DNA of 64,000 nucleotides from Runella sp. (GCF_027484545.1 NZ_JAIXST010000129.1:1-64000); one strand, 5' to 3'; positions 8,626 to 18,044 are shown, counted from the first letter of the stretch. Translations and numbers: made by a program. The notes: generated by a model from the sequence alone, not told the origin.

Positions 8626-9549
8626 TTAGTGGATGAGTGAAGGGGTGAATGAGTGAATAATAGAGGCAATATTTGCTGCATCCAATCCCGATTGTGTCTG
8701 ATGATAACTTTGGCTGCCGTAACGCCCGTTAGGGTATCCCTGCGCGGTCAGTGATTTGAAATTTTTGGGATGAATACCGGCTTCTAAAAGTTTGACCGAA
8801 AGTTGTTGCGCCAATCCGCCAATACTGACGTGTTCTTCCACTACCAAAATATTTTCCACTTTTCGTAAAGCTTCGGCAGTAGCGTTAGTTAGTTCAAGAG
8901 GAAGAGTAAGAGCCGTATACACGTCACATTCAGCTTGCAATCCCACTTGGATCAGCGCTTTCAGTACATTGGCAACAATAGGCCCTAAGGCAACAATTGC
9001 CGTTTGAGCATTGGCCGAGTGACTTATTTGTTTCAATGACCCCGAAAGTTCAGCACCTTCAGGAGTGAGCGAGCCTACGCCAAGGCGCAAATAGGCGGGG
9101 TGTTTTTCGTGGAGAATTTGGGTTAAAACGGGCTCTACTTCATCGCTGAAGGCAGGAATCCACGTTTTTACGTTTTGCAGACTGCTCAAACAGGCCAAAT
9201 CTTCAATGGCGTGGTGTGTGCTGCCCATGATGCCGTATCCGTATCCACCGCCGTTCCCTACCAAAAAAACGGGCAGATTATGCAGGCAGGCATCGTTGCG
9301 AAATTGTTCCAGACAGCGATAAACTACAAACGGCGCAATGCTGTAGCAAAACACTTTGTAGCCTTTGTAGGCCATCCCTGCTGCTACACCTACCATATTT
9401 TGCTCGGCTACGCCGGCGTTGATAAAACGTTTGCCCAGTTTTTTCTGGAGATTCTCAAGGGCATTATATCCCAAATCGCCCGTAATGAACACGACGGATT
9501 CATCGGCAAGTGCTAACTTTTCTATAGCGGCTGAAAATTCTTTACGCAT
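8626..9549 (-). CDS. Transketolase, C-terminal subunit (pyrimidine-binding and C-terminal domains)
   Basis: This 307-residue protein matches the second half of transketolase. The segment NAGVAEQNMVGVAAGMA (about residues 43-59) contains the Glu that activates the aminopyrimidine ring of thiamine diphosphate, and GGYGYGIMGSTHHAIED follows at about 102-118. The end is a Rossmann-like C-terminal domain. On its own it cannot bind the cofactor diphosphate; that part is supplied by the separate N-terminal subunit at 13395-14216. Split transketolases occur in bacterial glycan and secondary-metabolite clusters and as the apulose-phosphate transketolase AptAB. Its place inside a glycan operon suggests a role in sugar-precursor synthesis rather than in the pentose-phosphate pathway, but this is inference. 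Confidence 0.88.
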   Translation of the reverse strand: MRKEFSAAIEKLALADESVVFITGDLGYNALENLQKKLGKRFINAGVAEQNMVGVAAGMAYKGYKVFCYSIAPFVVYRCLEQFRNDACLHNLPVFLVGNGGGYGYGIMGSTHHAIEDLACLSSLQNVKTWIPAFSDEVEPVLTQILHEKHPAYLRLGVGSLTPEGAELSGSLKQISHSANAQTAIVALGPIVANVLKALIQVGLQAECDVYTALTLPLELTNATAEALRKVENILVVEEHVSIGGLAQQLSVKLLEAGIHPKNFKSLTAQGYPNGRYGSQSYHQTQSGLDAANIASIIHSFTPSLIH

Positions 9550-9658
9550 AACTTTATATATCCTTTTGAGTAACCTCAGTCAATGAAGGAGTACTAAGAA
9601 GTTGATGAAACAGGTACAAATTAAGCGAAATTCAAAAGGCTACCCAAATCCGGTTACA

Positions 9659-11368
9659 TTAGTGGGTAATATTACTTTCTTGAATTGCGTCAAAAGTGAA
9701 GGGCTGCCAACGGATTGTCAACACTTTGTTTTGTTCGGTTGCAATACCGATTTGATACTTGCCGGTGGGAAAATGCCTGTATGTTAAACTCGCGTGAAAA
9801 ACAGGGTAGTAATAGCTTTGCCCAAGTAAAAAAAATCGAATACTTCGCCGATTATATAACGTATGAATAAGGTAGGTAGTTGATTTTTCTTTGTTTTTGA
9901 ATGCAATGTAACAGTCCTTTCCCCACCCAAAATGATTGACGGAATCGGCTTTACCTTCAATCGATACTGTTTTTTTATTCTCTAATTTGCTGATTTTTAA
10001 ACCCTTAATCATTTCTTCTTTATCAATTGTTCGGCTAAAGGGAGATTGTGTGATAGTATACCCCAAGTTGCTTTTAGCCTGCTCCATAACAACTCCCGAC
10101 GCTCTTTCCCAATAAGAAGTATCGCGATAAATGAACCATTCATGGGCAGTAGCCCAATTGTACTGACCTGAAATATAAATACGCTTATATTCTGAAAATA
10201 CAGCATAAAAATTGAAATAAGAAAGAAGCCAAAATCCTATCAAACCGCCCAAAAACAGACTATATAAGTTGGTACGCTGTTTTAGAAAAGGAAGCAACGA
10301 CAGATAGCCTAAAACCAAAACTGCTACTGAATTGATGCGATAACGGTTGATATACAGCAGTAATTCGTCTTTATTAACTCTCGAAAAGCAAATCAGCAAT
10401 CCGGTTAAAACAAAAAAAGTAAATCCTCCAAACAAAAAATCGGATAGTGAGGAATTGGGCGTGCGCAAAGAAATAAAAAGAGATTTGAATGAACGATAAA
10501 AAACGACGCAGGCAATGATTAAAACGATTCCACCACCGACTAAAGACTCGATGTCGGTAGAGGTCAGAAATTTAGGCCAAGATTCATCCCAATTAAGTGC
10601 CGAGCCGAGAAAGACCAAAAAATTGGCAAATACATAAAAAGGATGTGTAATAATGTTTTGAAAAGGATTATTACGGCTTTGTATTTGCACATACTCCTGA
10701 AAATAAAAGCCTATGATAAGTGCAGAGATTGCAATCCAAATCAAGGTATATTTCCACCGTTTTTGTATGACTAATAATCCTAATCCTGCCATTAAAACCA
10801 CAATGCCGTTGCCAAACGTATACGTACAAAGTGCGGCACTGGCAAGAGCTAACCAAAAGTGCAGACTGCGACGAGTGGATAACCAATGAATAGTAAGGAT
10901 GGCAAAAAAAGAAACGGAATTATAGGCCAACGTAGCCGCAGGCCACAAAACTCCATCGTACGAATAGCAGGGCTGAAAAATAATCAGCGAAATGGGCAAC
11001 AGATAGAGTAATGAATAGCCTGCCGTTTTCAGTTGCTTCCAACACACTATGAAAATACCGAGCAGCGACAGATTTCCCAGTAAAATAATTAAGTAAAACG
11101 AGACTTGACCCGTTAGCAGATATTGTATGAGTACAACAATTCGTGTATAAAAAAGGCGATGCTCAACAAACTGCGCCGTTAACAAAGATATTTTTTGGGC
11201 GTAATCATTTCCTGCCGAAACATACTTGGAAAGAAAATGAAGGATTAGTTCAAAGTCATCTCCCTGAGGCACATTTACGGCAAAGTATCCCAGAAAAATA
11301 CAGAATACGGCGATAGGAAAAAGTAAAAATACCTTGATTAGGAGTGGATAACCACTTATTTTTTTCAT
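9659..11368 (-). CDS. Polytopic membrane protein, putative GT-C-type glycosyltransferase (paralogue of the 7004-8617 gene)
   Basis: The 569-residue protein shares its plan with the 7004-8617 product: a first membrane helix, VPQGDD in the first outer loop, a VEHRLFYTRIV segment that matches HNEHRVALTRLV, GNLSLLGI matching GNLALLLI, the GNG...QKRWKY block, and SRVNKDELLLYINRY matching the SR...SRYKLY stretch. About ten helices are followed by a soluble tail of roughly 150 residues. It is therefore an ancient duplication, not a recent copy. The family is unknown to me; the acidic loop and topology suggest a lipid-linked-sugar-dependent glycosyltransferase. It lies between the SDR-GT2 fusion and the second transketolase half in one transcription direction. 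Confidence 0.65.
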   Translation of the reverse strand: MKKISGYPLLIKVFLLFPIAVFCIFLGYFAVNVPQGDDFELILHFLSKYVSAGNDYAQKISLLTAQFVEHRLFYTRIVVLIQYLLTGQVSFYLIILLGNLSLLGIFIVCWKQLKTAGYSLLYLLPISLIIFQPCYSYDGVLWPAATLAYNSVSFFAILTIHWLSTRRSLHFWLALASAALCTYTFGNGIVVLMAGLGLLVIQKRWKYTLIWIAISALIIGFYFQEYVQIQSRNNPFQNIITHPFYVFANFLVFLGSALNWDESWPKFLTSTDIESLVGGGIVLIIACVVFYRSFKSLFISLRTPNSSLSDFLFGGFTFFVLTGLLICFSRVNKDELLLYINRYRINSVAVLVLGYLSLLPFLKQRTNLYSLFLGGLIGFWLLSYFNFYAVFSEYKRIYISGQYNWATAHEWFIYRDTSYWERASGVVMEQAKSNLGYTITQSPFSRTIDKEEMIKGLKISKLENKKTVSIEGKADSVNHFGWGKDCYIAFKNKEKSTTYLIHTLYNRRSIRFFLLGQSYYYPVFHASLTYRHFPTGKYQIGIATEQNKVLTIRWQPFTFDAIQESNITH

Positions 11369-11408
11369 TTAGTATAAATCTGAACGATATATAAGGAAGG
11401 TCAGACGT

Positions 11409-13388
11409 TTACTTCTTTCTCTGTTTCACCAAGGTCATAATCTCTTCAGAAGTGCGGAATGTTTTTTCTCCTTTTTGAATTTTAGTGCGTATGAATTTGG
11501 GTCGTTTTTTAGTCTCTTCAAAAATCTTGCTGATGTATTCGCCGAGGAATGAAATGCCCAGCAGCGTTAAACCGCCAAATAATACAATTAGAATAATGAC
11601 GGTAGTAAAACCTTGTGGTGTATCAGGGGCAAAAAAGTATTTGGCCAAAATCTGGTAAAAAATCCCCAGAATAGACAAACCTGTGAGCATAAAACCGGCG
11701 TAGCTCATCAATTCCAACGGAGCAAAACTGAAGGAGAAAATAGCTTTCTTAGCCCACCAGATATTTTTGTGCCAGTTGTTGGTCGAAACTCCAAACATTC
11801 GTTCCGGGCGGACATAATCCACCCCGGTTTGTTTAAAACCTACCCATGCCCGGAGACCTCGTAAAAATTGTTCCGTTTCGGGCAAAGCCACCAATTCTTT
11901 AACCACCTTGCGGTCAATCATCGAAAAGTCACCGGCGTCTCGTGGAATAGGTACGTAGCTGAGGTTTTGAAAAATCTTATAGAACGTCTTGTAGAAAAAG
12001 TGAATATGGGGTTTCATTTCGCGTTGCACCCGTACCCCGTATACTACATCGAAGCCATTGCTCCATTTTTCATAAAACTGCGGAATAATCTCGGGGGGGT
12101 CCTGCAAATCGCCGTCCATGAGCACTACGGCATCGCCCGTTGAAATCTCCATGCCGCTCAAGAAAGCGGATTGAGAACCAAAATTACGCGAGTGAGTAAT
12201 TCCAATCACATTGGAATCTCGCTGACAAATCGCGTTGATTACTTCATCCTGATTATCCGGAGAGGCATCGTTGACAAAAATGATTTCGTAACGTACTTTG
12301 AGTTCATTAAATGTTTTTACCAACCGCTCGTACATAAACGGAATGGCTTGAGCATCTTTGTAACAGGCAATAATGGCCGTAATGACCGGATTGAGTTTTG
12401 GATTAGTAAAAGCCGGCAATATATCAGCTTCGTACTCATGAGCTTCCTGCCATTCTTTAGTTAAACGTAGTCCATTGCTCAATGAAGTGCGAGCTTGCCA
12501 GCCCAGATCTTTTTGAGCTTCGGATGGGTCTCCGTACCAGTCGGCTAAGTCCCAACCACGGTTGGGCATACTGCCCCAAGTGGGAGGCTGAGTCTGACCG
12601 AAGGTTTGACCCGAAATGTCTACCAACTCGCGCATAGTGGTTTTTTGCCCGGTGGCGATGTTGTATGATTTACCTGAAATAGTGCTGTTGACTTGTAATG
12701 CTGCGTCCAAAAATGCCTCTATGCAGTCGTCTGCATAGACAAAATCGCGACTGATATCGGGCGAAACGAGCGGAGGGTAGTTGCCTTTCCGTGCTTCTTC
12801 CACCAATCTTGGAATCAGGCGATCAGGTTCTTCCCAAGCACCATAAATCGAATAGAGACGTAAATTAAGAGCTTTACGCTGATGAACTTTAGCATAAAAC
12901 TCAATCAAATAAGCCGCCGAGACTTTAGAAACGGCATAGTGGCTATTGGGTTTTACGGCATCGGTTTCTTTGGGAGCAGTGCAGTTGAAGCCATATTCAG
13001 AACTACTGCCGGCGTGAATATAAACCGTTTCGTCGGTGCAACTTTCGAGAATATTGACCGTACCGATAACGTTGGTTTCGTAGGTAAGATTGATGTTTTT
13101 TTGCTTACTGTAAGCACCATAAGCCGCCAAATTGAAGACGGTGCGGGGCTTGTACTGTTCAAAAATCTGTTCAACGGAGTTATTGGATAAAATATCGCAA
13201 TGGACGATATTTTCAAACGGCACATCCAACAGTTTCAGCCGCCAAGCTTTGGTAGCATCGTGGGTGAGGGCATAGACATCCTTCCGAACGCTGAAAATAT
13301 CTTTAAACAAATTGGCTCCGATGAAGCCACTTGCCCCATAAACGAAAATAGGGCCTTTGAGTTGGTGTATTTTATCTTGGTAAATCAA
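11409..13388 (-). CDS. Fusion of NAD-dependent sugar epimerase/dehydratase (SDR) and GtrB-type GT2 glycosyltransferase
   Basis: The 659-residue protein joins two enzymes. Residues 1 to about 325 are an extended SDR with the Rossmann motif GASGFIG (18-24), AGSSSEYG and the active-site pair in HYAVSK, as in nucleotide-sugar 4-epimerases and 4,6-dehydratases. Residues about 330-659 are a GT2 domain that starts at VITAIIACYKD, with FVNDASPDN and the metal site MDGDLQDPPE. Two membrane helices lie near the end, as in ArnC/GtrB polyprenyl-phosphate glycosyltransferases. The fusion suggests that the sugar made by the first domain is loaded directly onto a lipid carrier by the second. No ATG precedes the GASGFIG motif; the start is TTG at 13388 (or ATT just before). 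The stop of the previous gene, TAG, lies in the same frame nine bases upstream. Confidence 0.88.
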   Translation of the reverse strand: MIYQDKIHQLKGPIFVYGASGFIGANLFKDIFSVRKDVYALTHDATKAWRLKLLDVPFENIVHCDILSNNSVEQIFEQYKPRTVFNLAAYGAYSKQKNINLTYETNVIGTVNILESCTDETVYIHAGSSSEYGFNCTAPKETDAVKPNSHYAVSKVSAAYLIEFYAKVHQRKALNLRLYSIYGAWEEPDRLIPRLVEEARKGNYPPLVSPDISRDFVYADDCIEAFLDAALQVNSTISGKSYNIATGQKTTMRELVDISGQTFGQTQPPTWGSMPNRGWDLADWYGDPSEAQKDLGWQARTSLSNGLRLTKEWQEAHEYEADILPAFTNPKLNPVITAIIACYKDAQAIPFMYERLVKTFNELKVRYEIIFVNDASPDNQDEVINAICQRDSNVIGITHSRNFGSQSAFLSGMEISTGDAVVLMDGDLQDPPEIIPQFYEKWSNGFDVVYGVRVQREMKPHIHFFYKTFYKIFQNLSYVPIPRDAGDFSMIDRKVVKELVALPETEQFLRGLRAWVGFKQTGVDYVRPERMFGVSTNNWHKNIWWAKKAIFSFSFAPLELMSYAGFMLTGLSILGIFYQILAKYFFAPDTPQGFTTVIILIVLFGGLTLLGISFLGEYISKIFEETKKRPKFIRTKIQKGEKTFRTSEEIMTLVKQRKK

Positions 13389-13394
13389 AATAGT

Positions 13395-14216
13395 CTAATT
13401 TGTCACGCCGTAGGCGTCTAAAACATCGTTTTTCGCTTGTTCGTATTGCGCATCACTCATGGGCAAATAATGCCACTCCATGCGATTTTCCATGTAGGAT
13501 ACTCCTTTTCCTTTGACTGTGTGCGCAATGATAACCTTAGGCAAACCATTGGAACGCTTTTTTACAGTCTCAATCACTTCAATCAATTCAGCAGGGTTAT
13601 GCCCGTCGGCCTCAAAAACGTCAAAACCGATGGCTCGCCACTTGGCGGTATCTGCGGAATCACCAAAAACATCGGCGGTGTTTCCAAAGCCCTGCAAACC
13701 GTTTTTATCAATGAGAACAATCAAATTATCCAACTGATTCTGAATAGCATAATGTGAAGCTTCCCAGGTAGTTCCTTCGTTTGTTTCGCCGTCAGACATG
13801 AGCACGTAGGAAAATGACTTTTCGCCTGAAAGTTTGTTGGCGTGGGCAATACCGGTGGCAATGGGCAAACCATGACCCAGAGAACCCGTAGCAAAAGGGA
13901 TACCTGCGTGTTGATTGGGAGCGGGGTGGGCGGGTAAACTGGTACCATCCAGATAAAATGTTTCCAGTACCTCGTCCGAAATTTCACCTAAATGGTTGAG
14001 GGCTACGTACAAAGCCGCCGCTGCGTGTCCTTTGGAAAGCAGAAAGGAGTCTTGAGCACGTTTTTGGTTAATTAAAGCGGCAATCAATAAATCAATGCAA
14101 CTCAATGAGCAACCAATATGGCCCGCATTGGCTTTTTTATACAAACCTAAGACTTTGAGACGAAGCTCGCCACTGAGTCTTAAATAGTCTGTTGCGATGG
14201 CGTGTGTTTCGACCAT
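13395..14216 (-). CDS. Transketolase, N-terminal subunit (thiamine-diphosphate-binding domain)
   Basis: The 273-residue protein is the first half of a transketolase. It has the HIGCSLSCIDLL and LSKGHAAAALY segments, GSLGHGLPIATGIA, and the diphosphate/magnesium motif MSDGETNEGTTWEA with the downstream Asn-rich region ending in DKNGLQGFG. It ends where the family's first domain normally ends, so it is a complete subunit and not a fragment. Its partner subunit is at 8626-9549, with two genes between them. It overlaps the GT39 gene by one base (TAATG), which implies co-translation. Housekeeping transketolases are single chains of about 650-680 residues, so this pair probably has a special substrate. 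Confidence 0.9.
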   Translation of the reverse strand: MVETHAIATDYLRLSGELRLKVLGLYKKANAGHIGCSLSCIDLLIAALINQKRAQDSFLLSKGHAAAALYVALNHLGEISDEVLETFYLDGTSLPAHPAPNQHAGIPFATGSLGHGLPIATGIAHANKLSGEKSFSYVLMSDGETNEGTTWEASHYAIQNQLDNLIVLIDKNGLQGFGNTADVFGDSADTAKWRAIGFDVFEADGHNPAELIEVIETVKKRSNGLPKVIIAHTVKGKGVSYMENRMEWHYLPMSDAQYEQAKNDVLDAYGVTN

Positions 14217-15991
14217 TAGTATCTTTTTCCTTTCAAATCTGTGAGTTCAATTACCGTACCGTCTGCTTTTTTCAAACGTATCTTATCTACATTGACGGTG
14301 TCTAACTTTTGCACAAAGATACCGTCTTTTGGCAAATACAGGTTAAAATATTGCGCATCTACCACCGAATAAGGCAGATAAGTCCTGTCCATGGGATTGT
14401 CAAACTTTGCCAACGGAGCTGGTAATAAGAGCGTATCCCCCTTTTGATAGAGCTTTTGAGCTTTTTGAGCCGCGGCGTAATGAGGGTTGGGTTGCCGAGG
14501 TTCGGTACGGTAGTTGTACTTGGGCGAACGGTCGGCGTAAATGATTTGTAGGGTTTGGATTACAAAAAACAGTTGAATTCCGAGCAGTATCATAATGCCC
14601 AACTTTAAGCTGTTTTTTGCCTCCCGTAATCGCCCTAAAGCAATGCTTGCCAAAATGATTACGTAAGGAAACGAAAATCCAGAGTAACGTTGAGTTAGGC
14701 CATACGTATGTCCACTTCTTACCGCGTTAAAGATAAGAAATGCCGTTGGAACAATCCCGATAATGAGTAAGAACCAAAGGTGTTTTTTGGAGTAAACAGC
14801 ACTTTTGCCAACCAAGATTTCCGTTGTCAAATAAGTTATGAAAACACCCGATGATAACACCCAAAAGCCAAGCGTTTTGTCTTTAAACAGGAATGAACTT
14901 AGCCCTAAGCTAATGACCGATGCAATAATGAACCAATTGGATTTAGGATGTTTTCGTTGCGAAAAGCGGTACGACAGAATGAAGAGCAAACCAATGATGA
15001 ATGCCAAAACTATATTTTTTTTTCCTTCTAATTTATCAACCAACCCATTGGTAAATATCCACATATCACTAAAAATGGGCAGACTTTTTTGAAACACATT
15101 GCCAAACGTGGCGGGCAGAATTATTCCATACGGATTATTATACGGTCGATTTAGCGCACATTCAAGGTAGACTTTGGATTGGTGATTGAGGCTGAAAAGC
15201 GTGTATTGTCCGCCACCGTAGATAAGCCACCACGCGAGCCCTGAAACTGCAAAAATTCCCGCGACTCCAAAGGCAACCCAACTTTTGAATTTGCGAACGA
15301 AGAAGAGAACATAAACTCCGTGCGCCAATAAAACAGAAGCGACTAAAAAGTGTGAATAAAGTCCTAAAAGTGCCGAAATACCGTACCAAATGTACCATTT
15401 TAAAGCAGATTCTTTCTTCTCATCGGCTTCCAAAGCACGAAGGAGACAGTAAGAAGCAAACAATGTCAAAAAGAAGGTCAGTGAGTAATTGCGAGCCTGT
15501 TGGCTATAAGCAATAAAAAAAGGTTCAATAGCCGCTAATGTTGCAGCCGTCAAAGCTAATCCGTTGGATTTGAAGAAATGTTTGGTAAAAATAAAAAGTA
15601 AAAAGACCGTCAGAACACTAAAGAGAACGGATAAAAGCCGGGCTGAAAAGTCAGAAATACCGACAATGTTGAGCCAGGGATGTAACAATAGATAGTAAAA
15701 GGAGCTATTGCCAATGTCACTGCGGGTCATAGCTTCGTAGTAATCAGGCAATTTTTTCTCGTGCCAAAATTCTTGGTTTGTATAGACTAATTTTCCTTTG
15801 CCAAATACCTCTTTTTGGTTGCCTCCATCCAAAACAATGCCCTGGCTGACCACCATGGTGGACTTTTCGTCAAACCAAATACCGTGAGCGTCCAAATGAT
15901 AAAGACGAAGGCCCAAAGCCAGTGCTAAGATAGCTATGAGGCAATAAGAAGTGTACTTGTCGAAGAAAGAAGCTGTTTGCTGTAATGCCAT
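14216..15991 (-). CDS. Glycosyltransferase family 39 / ArnT-like membrane protein
   Basis: This 591-residue polytopic protein has an N-terminal helix followed by the first outer loop LDAHGIWFDEKSTM. The Asp-Glu pair there (WFDE) is the catalytic signature of PMT/ArnT GT-C enzymes, which move a sugar from a polyprenyl phosphate to a protein or lipid acceptor on the outer side of the inner membrane. About twelve helices and a periplasmic C-terminal domain follow. It is the first gene of the minus-strand glycan block, with 313 bp of divergent intergenic DNA before the GMC oxidoreductase. The acceptor and sugar are unknown; the GT2 domains downstream could supply its lipid-linked donor. Confidence 0.85.
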   Translation of the reverse strand: MALQQTASFFDKYTSYCLIAILALALGLRLYHLDAHGIWFDEKSTMVVSQGIVLDGGNQKEVFGKGKLVYTNQEFWHEKKLPDYYEAMTRSDIGNSSFYYLLLHPWLNIVGISDFSARLLSVLFSVLTVFLLFIFTKHFFKSNGLALTAATLAAIEPFFIAYSQQARNYSLTFFLTLFASYCLLRALEADEKKESALKWYIWYGISALLGLYSHFLVASVLLAHGVYVLFFVRKFKSWVAFGVAGIFAVSGLAWWLIYGGGQYTLFSLNHQSKVYLECALNRPYNNPYGIILPATFGNVFQKSLPIFSDMWIFTNGLVDKLEGKKNIVLAFIIGLLFILSYRFSQRKHPKSNWFIIASVISLGLSSFLFKDKTLGFWVLSSGVFITYLTTEILVGKSAVYSKKHLWFLLIIGIVPTAFLIFNAVRSGHTYGLTQRYSGFSFPYVIILASIALGRLREAKNSLKLGIMILLGIQLFFVIQTLQIIYADRSPKYNYRTEPRQPNPHYAAAQKAQKLYQKGDTLLLPAPLAKFDNPMDRTYLPYSVVDAQYFNLYLPKDGIFVQKLDTVNVDKIRLKKADGTVIELTDLKGKRY

Positions 15992-16304
15992 AATCAGACG
16001 TTATAGCCGCAAATTTATTGAAAAAAGCTTGGGAAGTTACGATGTTTAATGAGTCACTTTCTAATAAAAAATACTCTTATTATACAAAGCAAATGAAAAT
16101 AAGCCAAGTTTGCGCTCTTGATTTTAGTAAATAATCCGACTGGAAAACAAAAGAATAGCGCTTTGAATTTGTGTGAAAAGAAGTACTCAAAAAAACATTA
16201 AAACAGTTTGTAGTACTGTTGGTTTAATATACAGTATTTGTGGTACGTCAATTGCTTTATACTACTTAAAGAAAAATTTTAAAAACCATTTCGTTTCTAC
16301 TTGT
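15992..16304. other. Divergent intergenic region between the glycan block and the GMC oxidoreductase
   Basis: This 313-bp stretch is AT-rich and must hold the promoters of both directions. On the minus strand a TAAATTTG match to the Bacteroidetes -7 box lies at 16017-16010, without a clear -33 TTG. I see no convincing plus-strand -7 box and no repeat. An open frame from GTG at 16173 would extend the GMC protein by 44 residues, but I do not favour it. Confidence 0.4.
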
Positions 16305-18044
16305 ATGAGTTTTCAAATCAAAGAACAACCCATTGTTTATGATGTTTGCATTGTAGGTTCGGGGGCAGGTGGTGGCATGGCAGCCAAAGTGCTGGCAGAA
16401 GGAGGTGCTAAAGTAGCGCTGATTGAAGCAGGACCTTGGTATGACCCCGCTGACCCAAAATACATCACTCAACTTAAAAATCCCTGGGAATCGCCTCGGC
16501 GTGGGGCGGGCAATCATCGTCCTTTTGGCGATTTTGATGCGGCTTGGGGTGGTTGGGAAATAGATGGCGAACCCTATACGCGCAAAAAAGGTACTGAGTT
16601 TGACTGGTTTCGGTCGCGCATGATTGGCGGTCGCACCAACCATTGGGGGCGTATTTCGCTTCGTTTCGGACCACTGGACTTTAAACGAAAAGATGTAGAT
16701 GGTTTGGGCGATAACTGGCCAATCGGTTACGAGGATGTAAAGCCTTATTATGACAAAGTAGATAGGCTGGTAGGTGTATTTGGTAGCGTTGAAAATATAC
16801 CCAACGAACCCGACGGAATCTTCTTGCCTCCTCCTAAGCCGCGTTTGCACGAATTAATGATAAAGAAAGCAGGGAAGAAATTGAATATCCCCGTGATTCC
16901 ATCGCGACTTTCAATTTTGACCAAGCCTATCAATAATGAGCGCGGCTCCTGCTTTTATTGTTCTCAGTGTAGTCGCGGTTGCCAGGCGTATGCCGATTTT
17001 TCATCGTCTTCAGTATTGGTAAAACCTGCGATTAAAACAGGAAACGTAAAAGTATTTACCAACGCGATGGCTCGCGAGGTACTTACCGACAAAGAAGGCA
17101 TTGCAACAGGAGTATCTTACGTAAATAAAGACAATGGACAGGAATATACAGTACGCGCCAATGTCATTGTATTGGCAGCCAGTGCCTGCGAGACAGCACG
17201 GTTGCTGTTGAACTCAAAATCATCACGTCATACCAAAGGGCTCGGAAATTCCAGTGGGGTATTGGGTAAATACCTACATGATTCGACAGGAGCAAGTCGC
17301 AGTGCATTTATGCCGCATTTGGTAGATCGTCAACGTTACAACGAAGATGGAGTAGGGGGAGCCCACATCTATTCTCCTTGGTGGCTCAACGACAAAAAGT
17401 TAGACTTTCCACGAGGTTACCACATTGAATATGGCGGTGGTATGGGAATGCCCGGCTATGGTTTTGGGTTTGGAATGGAAAACACCAATGGCAAGTATGC
17501 GGGCAAAGATGGTAAAATCAAACCAGCAGGAGGCTATGGTCTTGGATTGAAAGAAGATTATCGTCATTTCTTTGGCGCAAATGTCGGAATGTCAGGTCGT
17601 GGTGAGGCGATAGCTCGCGAAGATAATTTCTGTGAAATTGACCCCAACGTAGTGGATAAATACGGGATACCGGTATTGCGTTTTCAGTACAAATGGTCGG
17701 ATTACGAAATCAAGCAAGCCAAACACATGCAGGATACTTTTGAAGAGTTATTGTTGGAAATGGGCGGGATTTTGAATGGTACAAAGCCCGGACCGGAATC
17801 CAACTACGGCTTGGCTGCTCCCGGGCGTATTATTCACGAAGTAGGAACTACGCGGATGGGCGATGATCCGTCAAAATCAGTGACGAACCGTTACAGCCAA
17901 TTGCACGATTCGCGCAATGTGTTTGTCGTAGACGCAGGTACATTTGTGTCGCAGGCTGACAAAAATCCTACTTGGACGATTTTGGCGATGTCTATGCGTG
18001 CCTCAGAATATATCATTGACCAACGTAAAAAAGCAAACCTATGA
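16305..18044 (+). CDS. GMC family FAD-dependent oxidoreductase
   Basis: The 579-residue protein has the FAD-binding GSGAGGGMAAKVL fingerprint near its N-terminus, then GGRTNHWGRISLRF and a Cys-rich CFYCSQCSRGCQ stretch. At the C-terminus HEVGTTRMGDDP and NPTWTILAMSMRAS contain the His and Asn region that acts as catalytic base in GMC enzymes. It probably oxidises a sugar or polyol. The ATG at 16305 puts the dinucleotide fold at the usual distance from the N-terminus. It has no export signal, but the next gene overlaps it by 4 bp (ATGA) and encodes a Tat-exported small subunit, so the folded dimer may be carried across together. A cytochrome subunit is not visible nearby. Confidence 0.9.
   Translation: MSFQIKEQPIVYDVCIVGSGAGGGMAAKVLAEGGAKVALIEAGPWYDPADPKYITQLKNPWESPRRGAGNHRPFGDFDAAWGGWEIDGEPYTRKKGTEFDWFRSRMIGGRTNHWGRISLRFGPLDFKRKDVDGLGDNWPIGYEDVKPYYDKVDRLVGVFGSVENIPNEPDGIFLPPPKPRLHELMIKKAGKKLNIPVIPSRLSILTKPINNERGSCFYCSQCSRGCQAYADFSSSSVLVKPAIKTGNVKVFTNAMAREVLTDKEGIATGVSYVNKDNGQEYTVRANVIVLAASACETARLLLNSKSSRHTKGLGNSSGVLGKYLHDSTGASRSAFMPHLVDRQRYNEDGVGGAHIYSPWWLNDKKLDFPRGYHIEYGGGMGMPGYGFGFGMENTNGKYAGKDGKIKPAGGYGLGLKEDYRHFFGANVGMSGRGEAIAREDNFCEIDPNVVDKYGIPVLRFQYKWSDYEIKQAKHMQDTFEELLLEMGGILNGTKPGPESNYGLAAPGRIIHEVGTTRMGDDPSKSVTNRYSQLHDSRNVFVVDAGTFVSQADKNPTWTILAMSMRASEYIIDQRKKANL

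Noticed and set aside
8626-14216. Transketolase halves as a gene broken by insertion
   Set aside because: Each half has its own start and stop, complete domain boundaries and all cofactor motifs, as in known two-subunit enzymes.
16173-16304. 44-residue N-terminal extension of the GMC oxidoreductase from GTG 16173
   Set aside because: It contains a hydrophobic stretch, but it depends on a GTG start, and the FAD fold begins at the normal distance from ATG 16305.
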